From: CALFXN01 sp937957815
GTDB taxonomy: Bacteria; Synergistota; Synergistia; Synergistales; Aminobacteriaceae
Reading direction: 5' to 3'
Length of the DNA: 32,009 nt
NCBI GenBank assembly: GCA_036788195.1
Contig: DAIQNX010000035.1
Span: forward strand, 1-32,009
The notes under the pieces are model-generated. The model ran no database searches and was not told the DNA's origin. It worked only from the letters and a program-made list of their open reading frames with translations. A program made the translations under genes and the position numbers. Every line of letters starts with the position of its first letter. Position 1 is the first letter of the stretch. Shown here piece by piece: positions 7,978 to 15,307 of this stretch.

Positions 7978-9522
7978 TTACTTCAGCGCCGAAAGGTCGG
8001 GAAGCGGCATGTCCTTCGTCTGCACCGGGACCTGGCTCTCCTCGACGTTGTGCATGAGTCTGAACGTCGGCAGGGGGACGTCCTTCACGGGATCGACGAA
8101 CGGGCCGTGCTTTTCGTTCGAGGCCTTCAGCTCGGCCTTCGCGTCCTCGAGGATCTTCGGGTCGGCGTACAGGTCGAGCGCGGTCGCGGCCATGTACTTC
8201 GCGACGGTCAGGCCGCCCTTGAAGGCGGGCGGCAGGATGTTCTGCGCGACGGACTGCCAGGAGTGTCCCGGCGTTCCGGCCGCCAGCGTCGTCGCGCCGA
8301 AGCGCACCATCGGGACGACCCAGCTCGTGTTCGCCTCGTCGATCGAGCCGCCTCCCGTCGACCAGACGAACGGCTTGTCGTAGTCGAACTTCTGGAATTC
8401 GCGCGAGAGGAACGGCCCCTTTTCGACCTTCAGGCTCTTCGAGAAGGGTTCGGCGATCTTCTCGTCCTCGTCCGTGAACGGCGGGACGCCGATCATCGAC
8501 GCGTTCGCGAAGCCGACCTTCGCGAGAACCTGGTTCGGAAGGTACTGCCAGACGCCGACGATCGGGACGAACTCCATCTTCGTCTCCGTCATGAGCGCCG
8601 CGCCTTCTGCGACCTTCTTCGCCCACTTCACGATCTCCTCGACGCCTCTGTACTGCGGCGACCGGATGAAGTACCAGACTTCGGCGTACGGCGGCACCAC
8701 GTTCGGCGCCTTTCCGCCGTCCGGGATCGAGTACATGATGCGCGACTCGGGGCGAACGTGTTCGCGCATGTAGTTCATTCCGATGTTCATGAGTTCGACC
8801 GCGTCGAGCGCGCTGCGCCCCGCCCACGGAGCCGACGACGCGTGCGACGCCTTGCCGTGGAAGCGGACCTTGAAGTTGTCCATCGCGAGCGACGATGCGT
8901 AGGATACGGCGTTGTCCGTTCCGGGGTGCCACGAGAGCACCGCGTCCGCGTCCTTGTATATTCCTTCCCTGACGAAGAAGGCCTTGCCGACGAGGGTCTC
9001 TTCCGAGGGGGTTCCGTAGAGCCTGATCGTTCCCTTGACTCCGGCCGTCTCCATCGCGTTTTTGATCGCGACGGCGGCCATGCAGCTGTACGTTCCGAAG
9101 ACGTTGTGCCCGCACCCGTGTCCGGGAGCCCCTTCGACGACCGCCTTCGGGGTCGCGATCCCCGCGGCCTGCGAGATGCCCGGAAGCGCATCGAATTCGG
9201 CGTGAATTCCGATGACGGGTTTTCCGTCGCCGAACGTCGCGACGAAGGCCGTCTTCATTCCGGCGACGCCGGATTCGACCCTGAAGCCCGCCGCCTTCAT
9301 CATTTCCTGGAGGATGGCGGACGACTTGTGCTCGCCGAGCCCCAGTTCAGGGTTGCTCCAGATGTAGGTCGCAACGTCCTGTCCGACTTTCGCGTGTCCG
9401 TCGAGCCACGCAATCGCGGCCTCCTTGGCCGGGGTCATCTTTCCGACTTCCCCGGCGAAAACCGGGACAGCGATCAGCGCGAGGATACATACCGCAACCG
9501 CCGAAACGCGAATACGCCGCAT
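7978..9522 (-). CDS. Exported M20-family amidohydrolase, AbgB-like (aminobenzoyl-glutamate utilization protein B type)
   Basis: A 514-residue M20 metallo-amidohydrolase. Metal-site features visible are the H-A-E-F-D-A-L-P segment around residues 107-114, GHGCGHN at 134-140, the P-S-E-E pair at 172-175 and H199. Overall length and motifs fit the AbgB branch, which cleaves p-aminobenzoyl-glutamate and related N-acyl amino acids. Unusually, the protein has a clear N-terminal signal peptide (about residues 1-23, ending VFA before GEV), so it should act in the periplasm, whereas E. coli AbgB is cytoplasmic. A strong GGAGGGAG site precedes the ATG. The M20-AbgT operon lies 21 kb away in this window and may take up its products. 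No terminator is obvious between it and the upstream unknown gene, so the two may be co-transcribed. Confidence 0.85.
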   Translation of the reverse strand: MRRIRVSAVAVCILALIAVPVFAGEVGKMTPAKEAAIAWLDGHAKVGQDVATYIWSNPELGLGEHKSSAILQEMMKAAGFRVESGVAGMKTAFVATFGDGKPVIGIHAEFDALPGISQAAGIATPKAVVEGAPGHGCGHNVFGTYSCMAAVAIKNAMETAGVKGTIRLYGTPSEETLVGKAFFVREGIYKDADAVLSWHPGTDNAVSYASSLAMDNFKVRFHGKASHASSAPWAGRSALDAVELMNIGMNYMREHVRPESRIMYSIPDGGKAPNVVPPYAEVWYFIRSPQYRGVEEIVKWAKKVAEGAALMTETKMEFVPIVGVWQYLPNQVLAKVGFANASMIGVPPFTDEDEKIAEPFSKSLKVEKGPFLSREFQKFDYDKPFVWSTGGGSIDEANTSWVVPMVRFGATTLAAGTPGHSWQSVAQNILPPAFKGGLTVAKYMAATALDLYADPKILEDAKAELKASNEKHGPFVDPVKDVPLPTFRLMHNVEESQVPVQTKDMPLPDLSALK

Positions 9523-9671
9523 GTTCTCCCTCCTTATGACCGAAAACCGTCAGATTCCACCCCGAGAGGAGATTCGGGCCGTCGCCGCGATCCCCTCCGT
9601 CCGGTCGCGCCGTCCGATTCGTCACGCCATGGCGTCCCCTCCCCGAATTTCGTCGAGTCCCGCGAGCTCCG

Positions 9672-10835
9672 TCAGCGGAGATGCCGTCCTTTCGCGAGGG
9701 AGATCCCGTCCGGGCGCAGGCGCCTTCCCGCCCACCGGGCGAGCGCGACGCCGCGTGCGCCGAGTATCCAGATGCTTCCGAGGAGCGCCGCCCAGACGAG
9801 CCAGACTGCCCCCGGGGACGAGCCCATGACGCCCCGGATCCAACCCGAGACGCGTCCCATGTGGAGATCCTTGATCAGGCGCGACGCGTATCGCGACACG
9901 ACGAGGAGTTTTCGGTACTCTCCTCCGCTGCGGAGCGCGCCGAGCGTCCGGACGCCATCTGGACCCTTCTTCGCGGCGAGCTTCAGGATGTCGGTTCCGG
10001 CGGAAATCTCGTCGGCCGTCTTCAGGGCGTCGAGTCCGCTTCTGCCGCCGTTTTTGACGAGAAGATAGGCCGCGTCGGGGGCTTTCGCGGCTCCCTTCGC
10101 GAGCGTCGCGAGATCCTCGCCCGTTTCGACGGTCTTCATGACGGCCGCGGCGCGCGGGACCCCGAGCCCATTCTTCCCGGCGACCGTTCCGATCCCCTCG
10201 ATGACGGCCTTCGTCGCGTCGTCCGCTCTCCCCGTTTTCGCCGCGCGCCGTCCCATATCGACGACCATGTCCGCGAAACGCGGAGACATCGCGCCGAGCT
10301 TGCGGAAGGCCTTGAGCACCGCGGGAACCCAGTCGATGACGTCGACGAGCTCCGTCGCGAGACCGAAGCCCGCGAGCGCCGCGACGACGGGATCGGTTTC
10401 GCCGCCGGTCCACGCCCTGTAGCCCTGCTTCGTGAGGTCGCGAAGGTCCCCGTAGAGCAGCATGTCGGAAGTGACGGCCCCCGTGACTTCCGCGACGGTC
10501 GTCCCGTCGCCCGTGACGAAGCCCCGGACCGTGCGGGTCACCGTTCCCCAGAAGGAGTTCAGTTCTCCGTCGAGTTCCCGGCGGAGCGCGCACGCGCGCA
10601 CGCGTCCGGGCATGTCCTCCGCGCGGCAGACGTAGTCGGCGAGTTCGAAGGCCTCCTCGAGCCTGCGTTCGTCCCTCAGTCGTTCGATCTCCGGCGAGTA
10701 GTCCCGCGACGGGAGCGTTTCGATGCGCGCCCGCAGAAAGACTCCGGAGTAGTGATCCCCGAGCGTCTCCGCGGCGAGAAAGAACACGATCCCCGCGCAG
10801 ACGAAGACAACCAGACCGACAAGAAACCGGCGCAT
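9672..10835 (-). CDS. Membrane-anchored protein of unknown function
   Basis: A 387-residue protein not confidently recognised. An N-terminal hydrophobic helix (about residues 4-22) is followed by a long soluble region rich in Ala, Lys and Gly, predicted helical, then a C-terminal hydrophobic helix (about residues 348-366, AVWLVWAALLGSIWILGARG) and a basic tail. The segment SDMLLYGDLRDLTKQG, followed by a stretch with TDPVVAALAGFGLATE, looks like a conserved domain core. Later residues repeat a loose helical pattern of K-x-G spaced segments. With both ends in the membrane the middle would be exposed on one side, probably the periplasm. GGGAGGG precedes the ATG. It lies upstream of the exported amidohydrolase on the same strand with a 149-bp gap and is divergent from the iron regulator gene. 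Confidence 0.6.
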   Translation of the reverse strand: MRRFLVGLVVFVCAGIVFFLAAETLGDHYSGVFLRARIETLPSRDYSPEIERLRDERRLEEAFELADYVCRAEDMPGRVRACALRRELDGELNSFWGTVTRTVRGFVTGDGTTVAEVTGAVTSDMLLYGDLRDLTKQGYRAWTGGETDPVVAALAGFGLATELVDVIDWVPAVLKAFRKLGAMSPRFADMVVDMGRRAAKTGRADDATKAVIEGIGTVAGKNGLGVPRAAAVMKTVETGEDLATLAKGAAKAPDAAYLLVKNGGRSGLDALKTADEISAGTDILKLAAKKGPDGVRTLGALRSGGEYRKLLVVSRYASRLIKDLHMGRVSGWIRGVMGSSPGAVWLVWAALLGSIWILGARGVALARWAGRRLRPDGISLAKGRHLR

Positions 10836-10930
10836 CGGCGTTCCCTCCCGTGTGAACTTTTTTGATACCGATATTGTACGTCATCGCGCGCGTTTCCCGA
10901 CACACAACCGATCCTTTTCGGGACGGCGGA

Positions 10931-10959
10931 TTGACGGATGATGTTTGATCGACTAAACT
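10931..10959 (+). promoter_or_regulatory. Promoter with overlapping iron-regulator operator upstream of the DtxR-FeoA gene
   Basis: The -35 TTGACG (10931-10936) and -10 TAAACT (10954-10959) are 17 nt apart. The partly palindromic GTTTGATCGACTAAAC (10943-10958, 12 of 16 positions symmetric) fills the spacer and covers most of the -10. The sequence ATGTTTGAT-N5-AAAC (10941-10958) recurs with the same spacing at 15247-15264, upstream of the DUF3793-flavodoxin operon. Binding by the adjacent DtxR-type protein, giving metal-dependent autoregulation, is inferred. Confidence 0.65.
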
Positions 10960-10992
10960 ATCACTCGTCCTGAAAGGGAGGGATTTGGCGGA

Positions 10993-11700
10993 ATGCTGAC
11001 CGCGCGTGTCGAGGATTATCTCGAAGCGATCTTTGCGGAAGAAGTCCGGGGCGGAACGGCTACGGTCACGATGCTTGCCGGGCAGCTCGGCGTCACGAAG
11101 GGCACGGTCGTCGCGGCGCTCCGCCGCCTTTCGGAGGACGGCTTCCTCTCCCACGAGCGCTACGGCTCCCCCGCTCTCACGGAAGCCGGGCGCGAGCGGG
11201 CGCTCCTGATGTACCGCCGTCACGAACACCTTTCGTTCCTCTTCTCGGGCGTCCTCGGATTCGAGCACGAAGCGGCGGAATCGGCGGCCTGCACGCTCGA
11301 GCACGCGCTCGACGCGGAAATGGAGGGGCGTCTCATGGCGCTCACGGAGTTCCTCGCCGACGGGATGCGCCGGAATGCGCCGTGGGCGGAGGAGCTGCGG
11401 GCGGCGCTCTCCGAACCGGCCCGTCTGCCGCGCCCTCTCTCGATGCTCGGCGTCGGCGGAAGCGGATCGGTGGTCCGCGTGACCGCCGAAGGGTCCCTGC
11501 GGAAGCGCCTTCTGGAGCTCGGGCTGCTGCCGGGAACCCGGGTCGAACTCGTCAGGAGCGCGCCGCTCGGCGATCCGGTCGAAATCCGCGTCAGGAGCGG
11601 GACGCTCTCGCTCCGCCGGTCCGAGGCCGCGACGGTCTGGATCTGCGCTGCCTGTCCCGACGGCGGCGAAGGGATCTGCAGGAGCGTCGGCGGCATGTGA
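10993..11700 (+). CDS. DtxR/MntR-family metal-dependent regulator with C-terminal FeoA (SH3-like) domain
   Basis: A 235-residue regulator. Winged helix-turn-helix is at about residues 5-70, the dimerisation/metal domain at about 71-140 and an FeoA-type SH3 domain at about 148-218. Candidate metal ligands in MntR numbering are D8, E11, H77, E103 and H104; position 100 is Cys, as in iron-sensing DtxR, not the Glu seen in MntR. The tail contains C-A-A-C and a final G-I-C. The protein should repress iron-uptake genes when loaded with Fe(II) or Mn(II). It is directly upstream of feoA and feoB, with a terminator between, and its own promoter carries an operator-like palindrome. GGGAGGG precedes the ATG. 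Confidence 0.9.
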   Translation: MLTARVEDYLEAIFAEEVRGGTATVTMLAGQLGVTKGTVVAALRRLSEDGFLSHERYGSPALTEAGRERALLMYRRHEHLSFLFSGVLGFEHEAAESAACTLEHALDAEMEGRLMALTEFLADGMRRNAPWAEELRAALSEPARLPRPLSMLGVGGSGSVVRVTAEGSLRKRLLELGLLPGTRVELVRSAPLGDPVEIRVRSGTLSLRRSEAATVWICAACPDGGEGICRSVGGM

Positions 11701-11715
11701 CGGACACGGAGGTGC

Positions 11716-11739
11716 GGACCTCGAAAGAGGTCCTTTTTT
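11716..11739 (+). terminator. Intrinsic terminator between the iron regulator gene and feoA
   Basis: A perfect 7-bp stem, GGACCTC with GAGGTCC, closes a GAAA tetraloop and is followed by T6. It starts 16 nt after the regulator stop codon. It should separate, or reduce read-through between, the regulator and feoAB. Confidence 0.85.
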
Positions 11740-11751
11740 CGATTCGGTTTA

Positions 11752-11769
11752 AAGTTTGACCAATAGAAC
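11752..11769 (+). promoter_or_regulatory. Weaker third copy of the iron-operator-like sequence, upstream of feoA
   Basis: AAGTTTGAC-N5-GAAC matches the ATGTTTGAT-N5-AAAC pattern of the two stronger sites at 10 of 13 defined positions, with identical spacing. It lies 18 nt before the feoA start and after the terminator. A TAGAAC (11764-11769) in the equivalent position could serve as a poor -10, but no -35 is visible. Both the operator and a feoAB promoter here are inference. Confidence 0.4.
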
Positions 11770-11787
11770 TCAAGCGGGGTGAGATGC

Positions 11788-12063
11788 ATGGAACACAGGC
11801 TTGACGAACTGGAAGCGGGGCAGAAGGCCCGCGTAATCCGCGTGGAAGGGGACGCGGTGCTCAGGCGGCGCATCATGGATATGGGGCTCGTCCCGGGGAC
11901 CGACGTGAGTCTCGAACGACCCGCTCCCCTGGCCGACCCGATCGCGTTCAGGGTGCGGGGGTTCGAGCTGAGCCTTCGCCGCTCGGAAGCCGCGGCCGTC
12001 CTCGTCGATATCCGTCGCTGCTGCGGTTCCTGCGGCTGCGGGTGCGGGGGGTGCGGCGAATGA
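11788..12063 (+). CDS. feoA: FeoA family ferrous iron transport accessory protein with Cys-rich C-terminus
   Basis: A 91-residue SH3-like FeoA protein. It shows the family core LDELEAGQKARVIRVEG, then R-R-R-I-M-D-M-G-L-V-P-G-T and a closing FELSLRRSEAAAVLV strand. It is thought to bind FeoB at the membrane and support Fe(II) uptake. Its C-terminus is unusual: six Cys within about 12 residues (C-C-G-S-C-G-C-G-C-G-G-C), a candidate iron or Fe-S binding tail. The ATG after GGGGTGAG is preferred to an in-frame GTG 9 nt upstream. The stop overlaps the feoB start (ATGA), so translation is coupled. Confidence 0.9.
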   Translation: MEHRLDELEAGQKARVIRVEGDAVLRRRIMDMGLVPGTDVSLERPAPLADPIAFRVRGFELSLRRSEAAAVLVDIRRCCGSCGCGCGGCGE

Positions 12064-14072
12064 ACGGTGCGGTCGTCGCGCTCGCTGGGAATCCGAATAC
12101 GGGGAAGACGAGTCTCTTCAACGCGTTGACCGGGTCGCGCCAGAAGGTGGGCAACTGGCCCGGCGTCACTGTCGAACGCAAGGAGGGGCGCCTCGTCATC
12201 GGAGGGAAGGAGATCACGCTCGTCGATCTTCCGGGCGTCTACAGCCTCGGAGCCTCGTCCGTCGACGAGCAGATCGCGGCTGATTTCCTCCGGAAGGAGC
12301 GTCCCGGAGCCGCCGTGACGGTCGTCGACGCGACGAATCTCGAGCGAAGCCTCTACCTCGCGGTGCAACTCCGGGAGTCGGGAATTCCTGTCGTCATCGC
12401 GCTGAACATGTGGGACCTCGCGCAGAGGAAGGGGATCTCGGTCGATGCCGCGGAGCTCGGACGCGCGCTCGGTTCGGATATCGTTCCGACGACCGCGACG
12501 AAGGGGACGGGAGTCGACGAACTCCGGCGCGGCATCGCGGAGAGCCTTGCGTCGAAGCCCGGAGCGTCGCCGCTCGCGATTCCCTACGGATCCGAAGTGG
12601 AGCGATCGCTCGACAGAATCGCGAAGGCGCTTCCGACCGGAGGATCGGACCGCGACCGGCGCCTGTCCGCCATCCGTGTGGCCGAAGGGGACGCGACGGC
12701 GCTCTCCGGACTGCCCGGGGCGGAGACGGTCGTCCTGATCGCGGCCTCCGAGAGCGAACGCGTCGAGAAGGCGCTCGGGTACGATCTTCAGACGGCCGTG
12801 ATTCTGAAGCGATGGGAGTTCATCTCGGGTGTCACGGGACGGGTGCTTCGCCGCGATCCGGCACGGGCCGAGGCCGCGACGTGGGACGAGCGCCTCGACC
12901 GCGTCGTGACGAACCGCTTTTTCGGTCTGCCGCTCTTTCTGCTGGTCGCGTGGGGCGTTTTTCAGGCGGTATACTCGATCGGCGACGCGCTCGCGGACCA
13001 ACTCGACGCTCTTCTCGGCTCGTTCGGGGAAAACGTGGCCGCGCAGCTCGCCGCATGGGGTACGGGGGCGACCCTGACGAGCCTCGTACAGAACGGCGTC
13101 GTCGCGGGCGTCGGCTCTGTGCTCGTCTTCGTTCCGCACATCTTCCTGTTCTTCCTCTTTCTGTCGGTGCTGGAGGACTGCGGCTACATGGCGCGCGGCG
13201 CGTTCGTGATGGACCGGATCCTGCGCGCGCTCGGGCTGCACGGCAAGAGCTTCATCCCGATGCTTCTCGGCTTCGGCTGCAACGTGCCGTCGGTCATGGC
13301 GACGCGGATCCTCGAACGGCCGCGCGACCGGATGATCACGCTCCTCGTGCTGCCCTTCATGAGCTGCTCGGCGCGTCTACCGGTCTTTCTCCTCTTCGCC
13401 GGAACGTTCTTCGGCGAGCGGGCGGGAACGGTCGTCTTCTCTCTCTACGTCCTCGGGATCGTCGTCGCGGTGGTGACGGCGAAGGTTCTCGGGAGTACGG
13501 TCTTCGCGGGCGAACCGTCGCAGTTCGTGATGGAGCTCCCCGCGTACCGTCTGCCCAAGATCTCCGCGACGCTCCGCGCCGCCGGGGAGCGCGCGATGAT
13601 CTTCGTCCGGAAGGCCGGAACGTTCATCTTCGGGGCCGTGATCGGCGTGTGGCTTCTCGCCAGCCTGCCGTTCGGCGTGGAGTACGGTTCGGCGGAGAGC
13701 TTCGTCGGACGCCTGGGAACACTGATCGCGCCGCTTCTCGCTCCGGCCGGGTTCGGCTTCTGGCAGGCGGGAGTCGCGCTCTTTTTCGGATTCCTCGCGA
13801 AAGAGGTCGTCCTCGGGACGTTCGGAACGCTGCTCGGGACGGGCGAAGAGGGGCTCGCCGCGGTGCTCCCATCCCTCTTCACGCCGCTCTCGGCCTACGC
13901 GTTCCTCGTGATGACGCTGCTCTACGTCCCGTGCGTCGCGGTCGTGGCCGCGTTCAAACGCGAGACGAACAGCTGGCGGTGGACGTTCTTCCTCGTCGCG
14001 TACACGACGCTCGCGGGATACGTCCTCGCCGTGGTGGTCTATCAGGGCGGACGATTTTTCGGGCTGTCGTAG
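12060..14072 (+). CDS. feoB: Ferrous iron transporter FeoB
   Basis: A 670-residue FeoB. The N-terminal GTPase has G1 GNPNTGKTS (residues 10-18), the switch region with T37, G3 DLPG (56-59) and G4 NMWD (116-119). A helical linker follows, then a polytopic domain with Gate-type repeats, including the Cys-containing segments GFGCNVPSVMATRIL and SCSARLPVF. It imports Fe(II) across the inner membrane. The length is somewhat short for the family but both Gate halves are present. The start chosen is the ATG overlapping the feoA stop, with GGGGGGTG upstream; a GTG 18 nt earlier is possible. Regulation by the upstream DtxR-type protein is likely. Confidence 0.96.
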   Translation: MNGAVVALAGNPNTGKTSLFNALTGSRQKVGNWPGVTVERKEGRLVIGGKEITLVDLPGVYSLGASSVDEQIAADFLRKERPGAAVTVVDATNLERSLYLAVQLRESGIPVVIALNMWDLAQRKGISVDAAELGRALGSDIVPTTATKGTGVDELRRGIAESLASKPGASPLAIPYGSEVERSLDRIAKALPTGGSDRDRRLSAIRVAEGDATALSGLPGAETVVLIAASESERVEKALGYDLQTAVILKRWEFISGVTGRVLRRDPARAEAATWDERLDRVVTNRFFGLPLFLLVAWGVFQAVYSIGDALADQLDALLGSFGENVAAQLAAWGTGATLTSLVQNGVVAGVGSVLVFVPHIFLFFLFLSVLEDCGYMARGAFVMDRILRALGLHGKSFIPMLLGFGCNVPSVMATRILERPRDRMITLLVLPFMSCSARLPVFLLFAGTFFGERAGTVVFSLYVLGIVVAVVTAKVLGSTVFAGEPSQFVMELPAYRLPKISATLRAAGERAMIFVRKAGTFIFGAVIGVWLLASLPFGVEYGSAESFVGRLGTLIAPLLAPAGFGFWQAGVALFFGFLAKEVVLGTFGTLLGTGEEGLAAVLPSLFTPLSAYAFLVMTLLYVPCVAVVAAFKRETNSWRWTFFLVAYTTLAGYVLAVVVYQGGRFFGLS

Positions 14073-14086
14073 GCGCGGCCGGATGT

Positions 14087-14135
14087 GAAAGGGCCCCGTC
14101 GCTTCTCCCCCGGAGGGAAGCGACGGGGCCCTTTC
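14087..14135. terminator. Bidirectional terminator between feoB and the flavodoxin gene
   Basis: A perfect 19-bp inverted repeat (14087-14105 with 14117-14135) around an 11-nt loop. Each arm starts GAAAGGG, so on either strand the 3' arm ends in CCCTTTC. It lies between the convergent feoB and flavodoxin genes. Confidence 0.85.
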
Positions 14136-14151
14136 GTTCGCCGCGGCGCTC

Positions 14152-14580
14152 TCAGAACGCCGCGATCTTCCTGCCGTATTCGACGCACAGATCCGCGCTC
14201 GCTCCTGAGGGCGTCTCGTTCACCGCAAGTCCCTCGTCGAGGAGCAGCGCTCCGCTTCGCCTGGCCCGTGCCGCCCAGGTCCGCATCCATTCTCCGTCGC
14301 CCCAGCCGTAGGAGCCGAAGAGAGCGACCTTCCTGCCCGCGATGATCGTGCCCGCTTCGGCGAAAAAGGGCTCCATTTCGTTTTCCTCGATGACCTCGGT
14401 CCCCATGGCCGGTGACCCGAACGCGACGACGTCATACTTCACGATCTCGCCGACGGACGCTTCCGAAACCCGCTTCAGCGTCACCTCGGCTCCCGAGGAA
14501 ACGGCTCCTCCCGATACGAGTTCCGCCATTCGCTCCGTATTTCCGGTTCCCGACCAATACACGACAAGCACTTTCGACAC
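14152..14580 (-). CDS. Short-chain flavodoxin
   Basis: A 142-residue flavodoxin. The FMN phosphate-binding loop SGTGNTE is at residues 10-16 after the first strand KVLVVYW. Later blocks are VAFGSPAMG, which supplies the flavin-stacking loop, and VALFGSYGWGDGEW near residues 88-101. Flavodoxins replace ferredoxin as one-electron carriers when iron is short. The start is a GTG placed 6 nt after AAGGAGGG; the reading frame continues upstream but into the preceding gene. It is 38 nt after the DUF3793 gene, in one operon whose promoter carries the operator shared with the iron regulator. Iron-starvation induction is therefore likely. Confidence 0.93.
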   Translation of the reverse strand: MSKVLVVYWSGTGNTERMAELVSGGAVSSGAEVTLKRVSEASVGEIVKYDVVAFGSPAMGTEVIEENEMEPFFAEAGTIIAGRKVALFGSYGWGDGEWMRTWAARARRSGALLLDEGLAVNETPSGASADLCVEYGRKIAAF

Positions 14581-14618
14581 AGGGCACCCTCCTTCGGATC
14601 CGATCGATCGTTCTTTCC

Positions 14619-15218
14619 TCACGATGCGCGCGCAGCGGACCGACGCAATATCTCCCTCGCGACGCTCCGCTCGGCGCTTCTGAACTTCCGGAATTTCGTT
14701 TTCGCCTCCCGGACGTTCGAATAGACTTTCCAATACCCCGTCGCGACCGCCCCTTTTCCGTTGTCTCTCAGAAACCCCCGGACATCCCCGGGCGGATATC
14801 CGAGAAAGAGCCCGATCTCGTGCGGGAACTCCCCGCCGAACCGTTCCTTCAGGCAGCGGAGGCATCCGTCGACATCCGCGCAGTTCCCGTAACGGCGTTC
14901 GCACAGAATCCCGACGGCCGCGTCCGAGGAAAGGGCGTCGCGGAGCGTCGGCGGGTCGTACGCGAGCAGAAGAACGGAATTCCATCCGCCGCGCTTCGAC
15001 GGAAGTTCAATGGCCCGAACATCGTGCCGTTCGAGAAGGCTCGTTCCGACTTCCTTCCACGCCGCGGCGATGTTGTCCCCGTCGCGGCGAATCGCGAAGA
15101 GACTGCCGCACCGGAGACGCATGATGACCGGCGCGGCGTAGAACAGGAACATCGACTCGACATACTCGCGTGTTTCCTGGCGCTTCGCGAATTCCATGAA
15201 CGACCGGACGACGTGCAT
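14619..15218 (-). CDS. DUF3793 family protein
   Basis: A 199-residue protein with the DUF3793 hallmarks. The C-terminal half has HEIGLFLGYPPGDVRGFLRD (about residues 134-153) followed by G-Y-W-K-V-Y and a final basic helix; a Cys pair, C-L-R-C, lies before it. The biochemical role is not known. In anaerobes this family tends to occur beside flavodoxin and ferrous-iron uptake genes, and here it is the first gene of a flavodoxin operon. The start is set by GGAGG just upstream of the ATG; the open frame extends further but across the promoter. Possible roles are handling iron or heme, or electron transfer under iron limitation, and these are inference. Confidence 0.85.
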   Translation of the reverse strand: MHVVRSFMEFAKRQETREYVESMFLFYAAPVIMRLRCGSLFAIRRDGDNIAAAWKEVGTSLLERHDVRAIELPSKRGGWNSVLLLAYDPPTLRDALSSDAAVGILCERRYGNCADVDGCLRCLKERFGGEFPHEIGLFLGYPPGDVRGFLRDNGKGAVATGYWKVYSNVREAKTKFRKFRSAERSVAREILRRSAARAS

Positions 15219-15237
15219 CGGGATTTCCTCCACGAAC

Positions 15238-15293
15238 GGCTCTATTATGTTTGATTTATAAAACATAATAGAGCCGACAACGACGCCTGTCAA
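15238..15293 (-). promoter_or_regulatory. Strong promoter with overlapping 15-bp palindromic operator for the DUF3793-flavodoxin operon
   Basis: On the minus strand, TTGACA (15288-15293) and TATTAT (15265-15270) are 17 nt apart, a near-consensus sigma70 promoter. A perfect 15-bp inverted repeat (15238-15252 with 15261-15275, 8-nt spacer) covers the -10 and the start. Inside it, ATGTTTGAT-N5-AAAC (15247-15264) repeats the pattern at the iron regulator promoter. The arrangement is a typical repressor block. Confidence 0.75.
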
Positions 15294-15307
15294 GGGGGGA
15301 CGACCGT

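Noticed and set aside
5801..8383. An 860-codon plus-strand frame overlapping the chemoreceptor
   Set aside because: Out of frame with the clear chemoreceptor coding sequence, with low-complexity Arg/Gly content.
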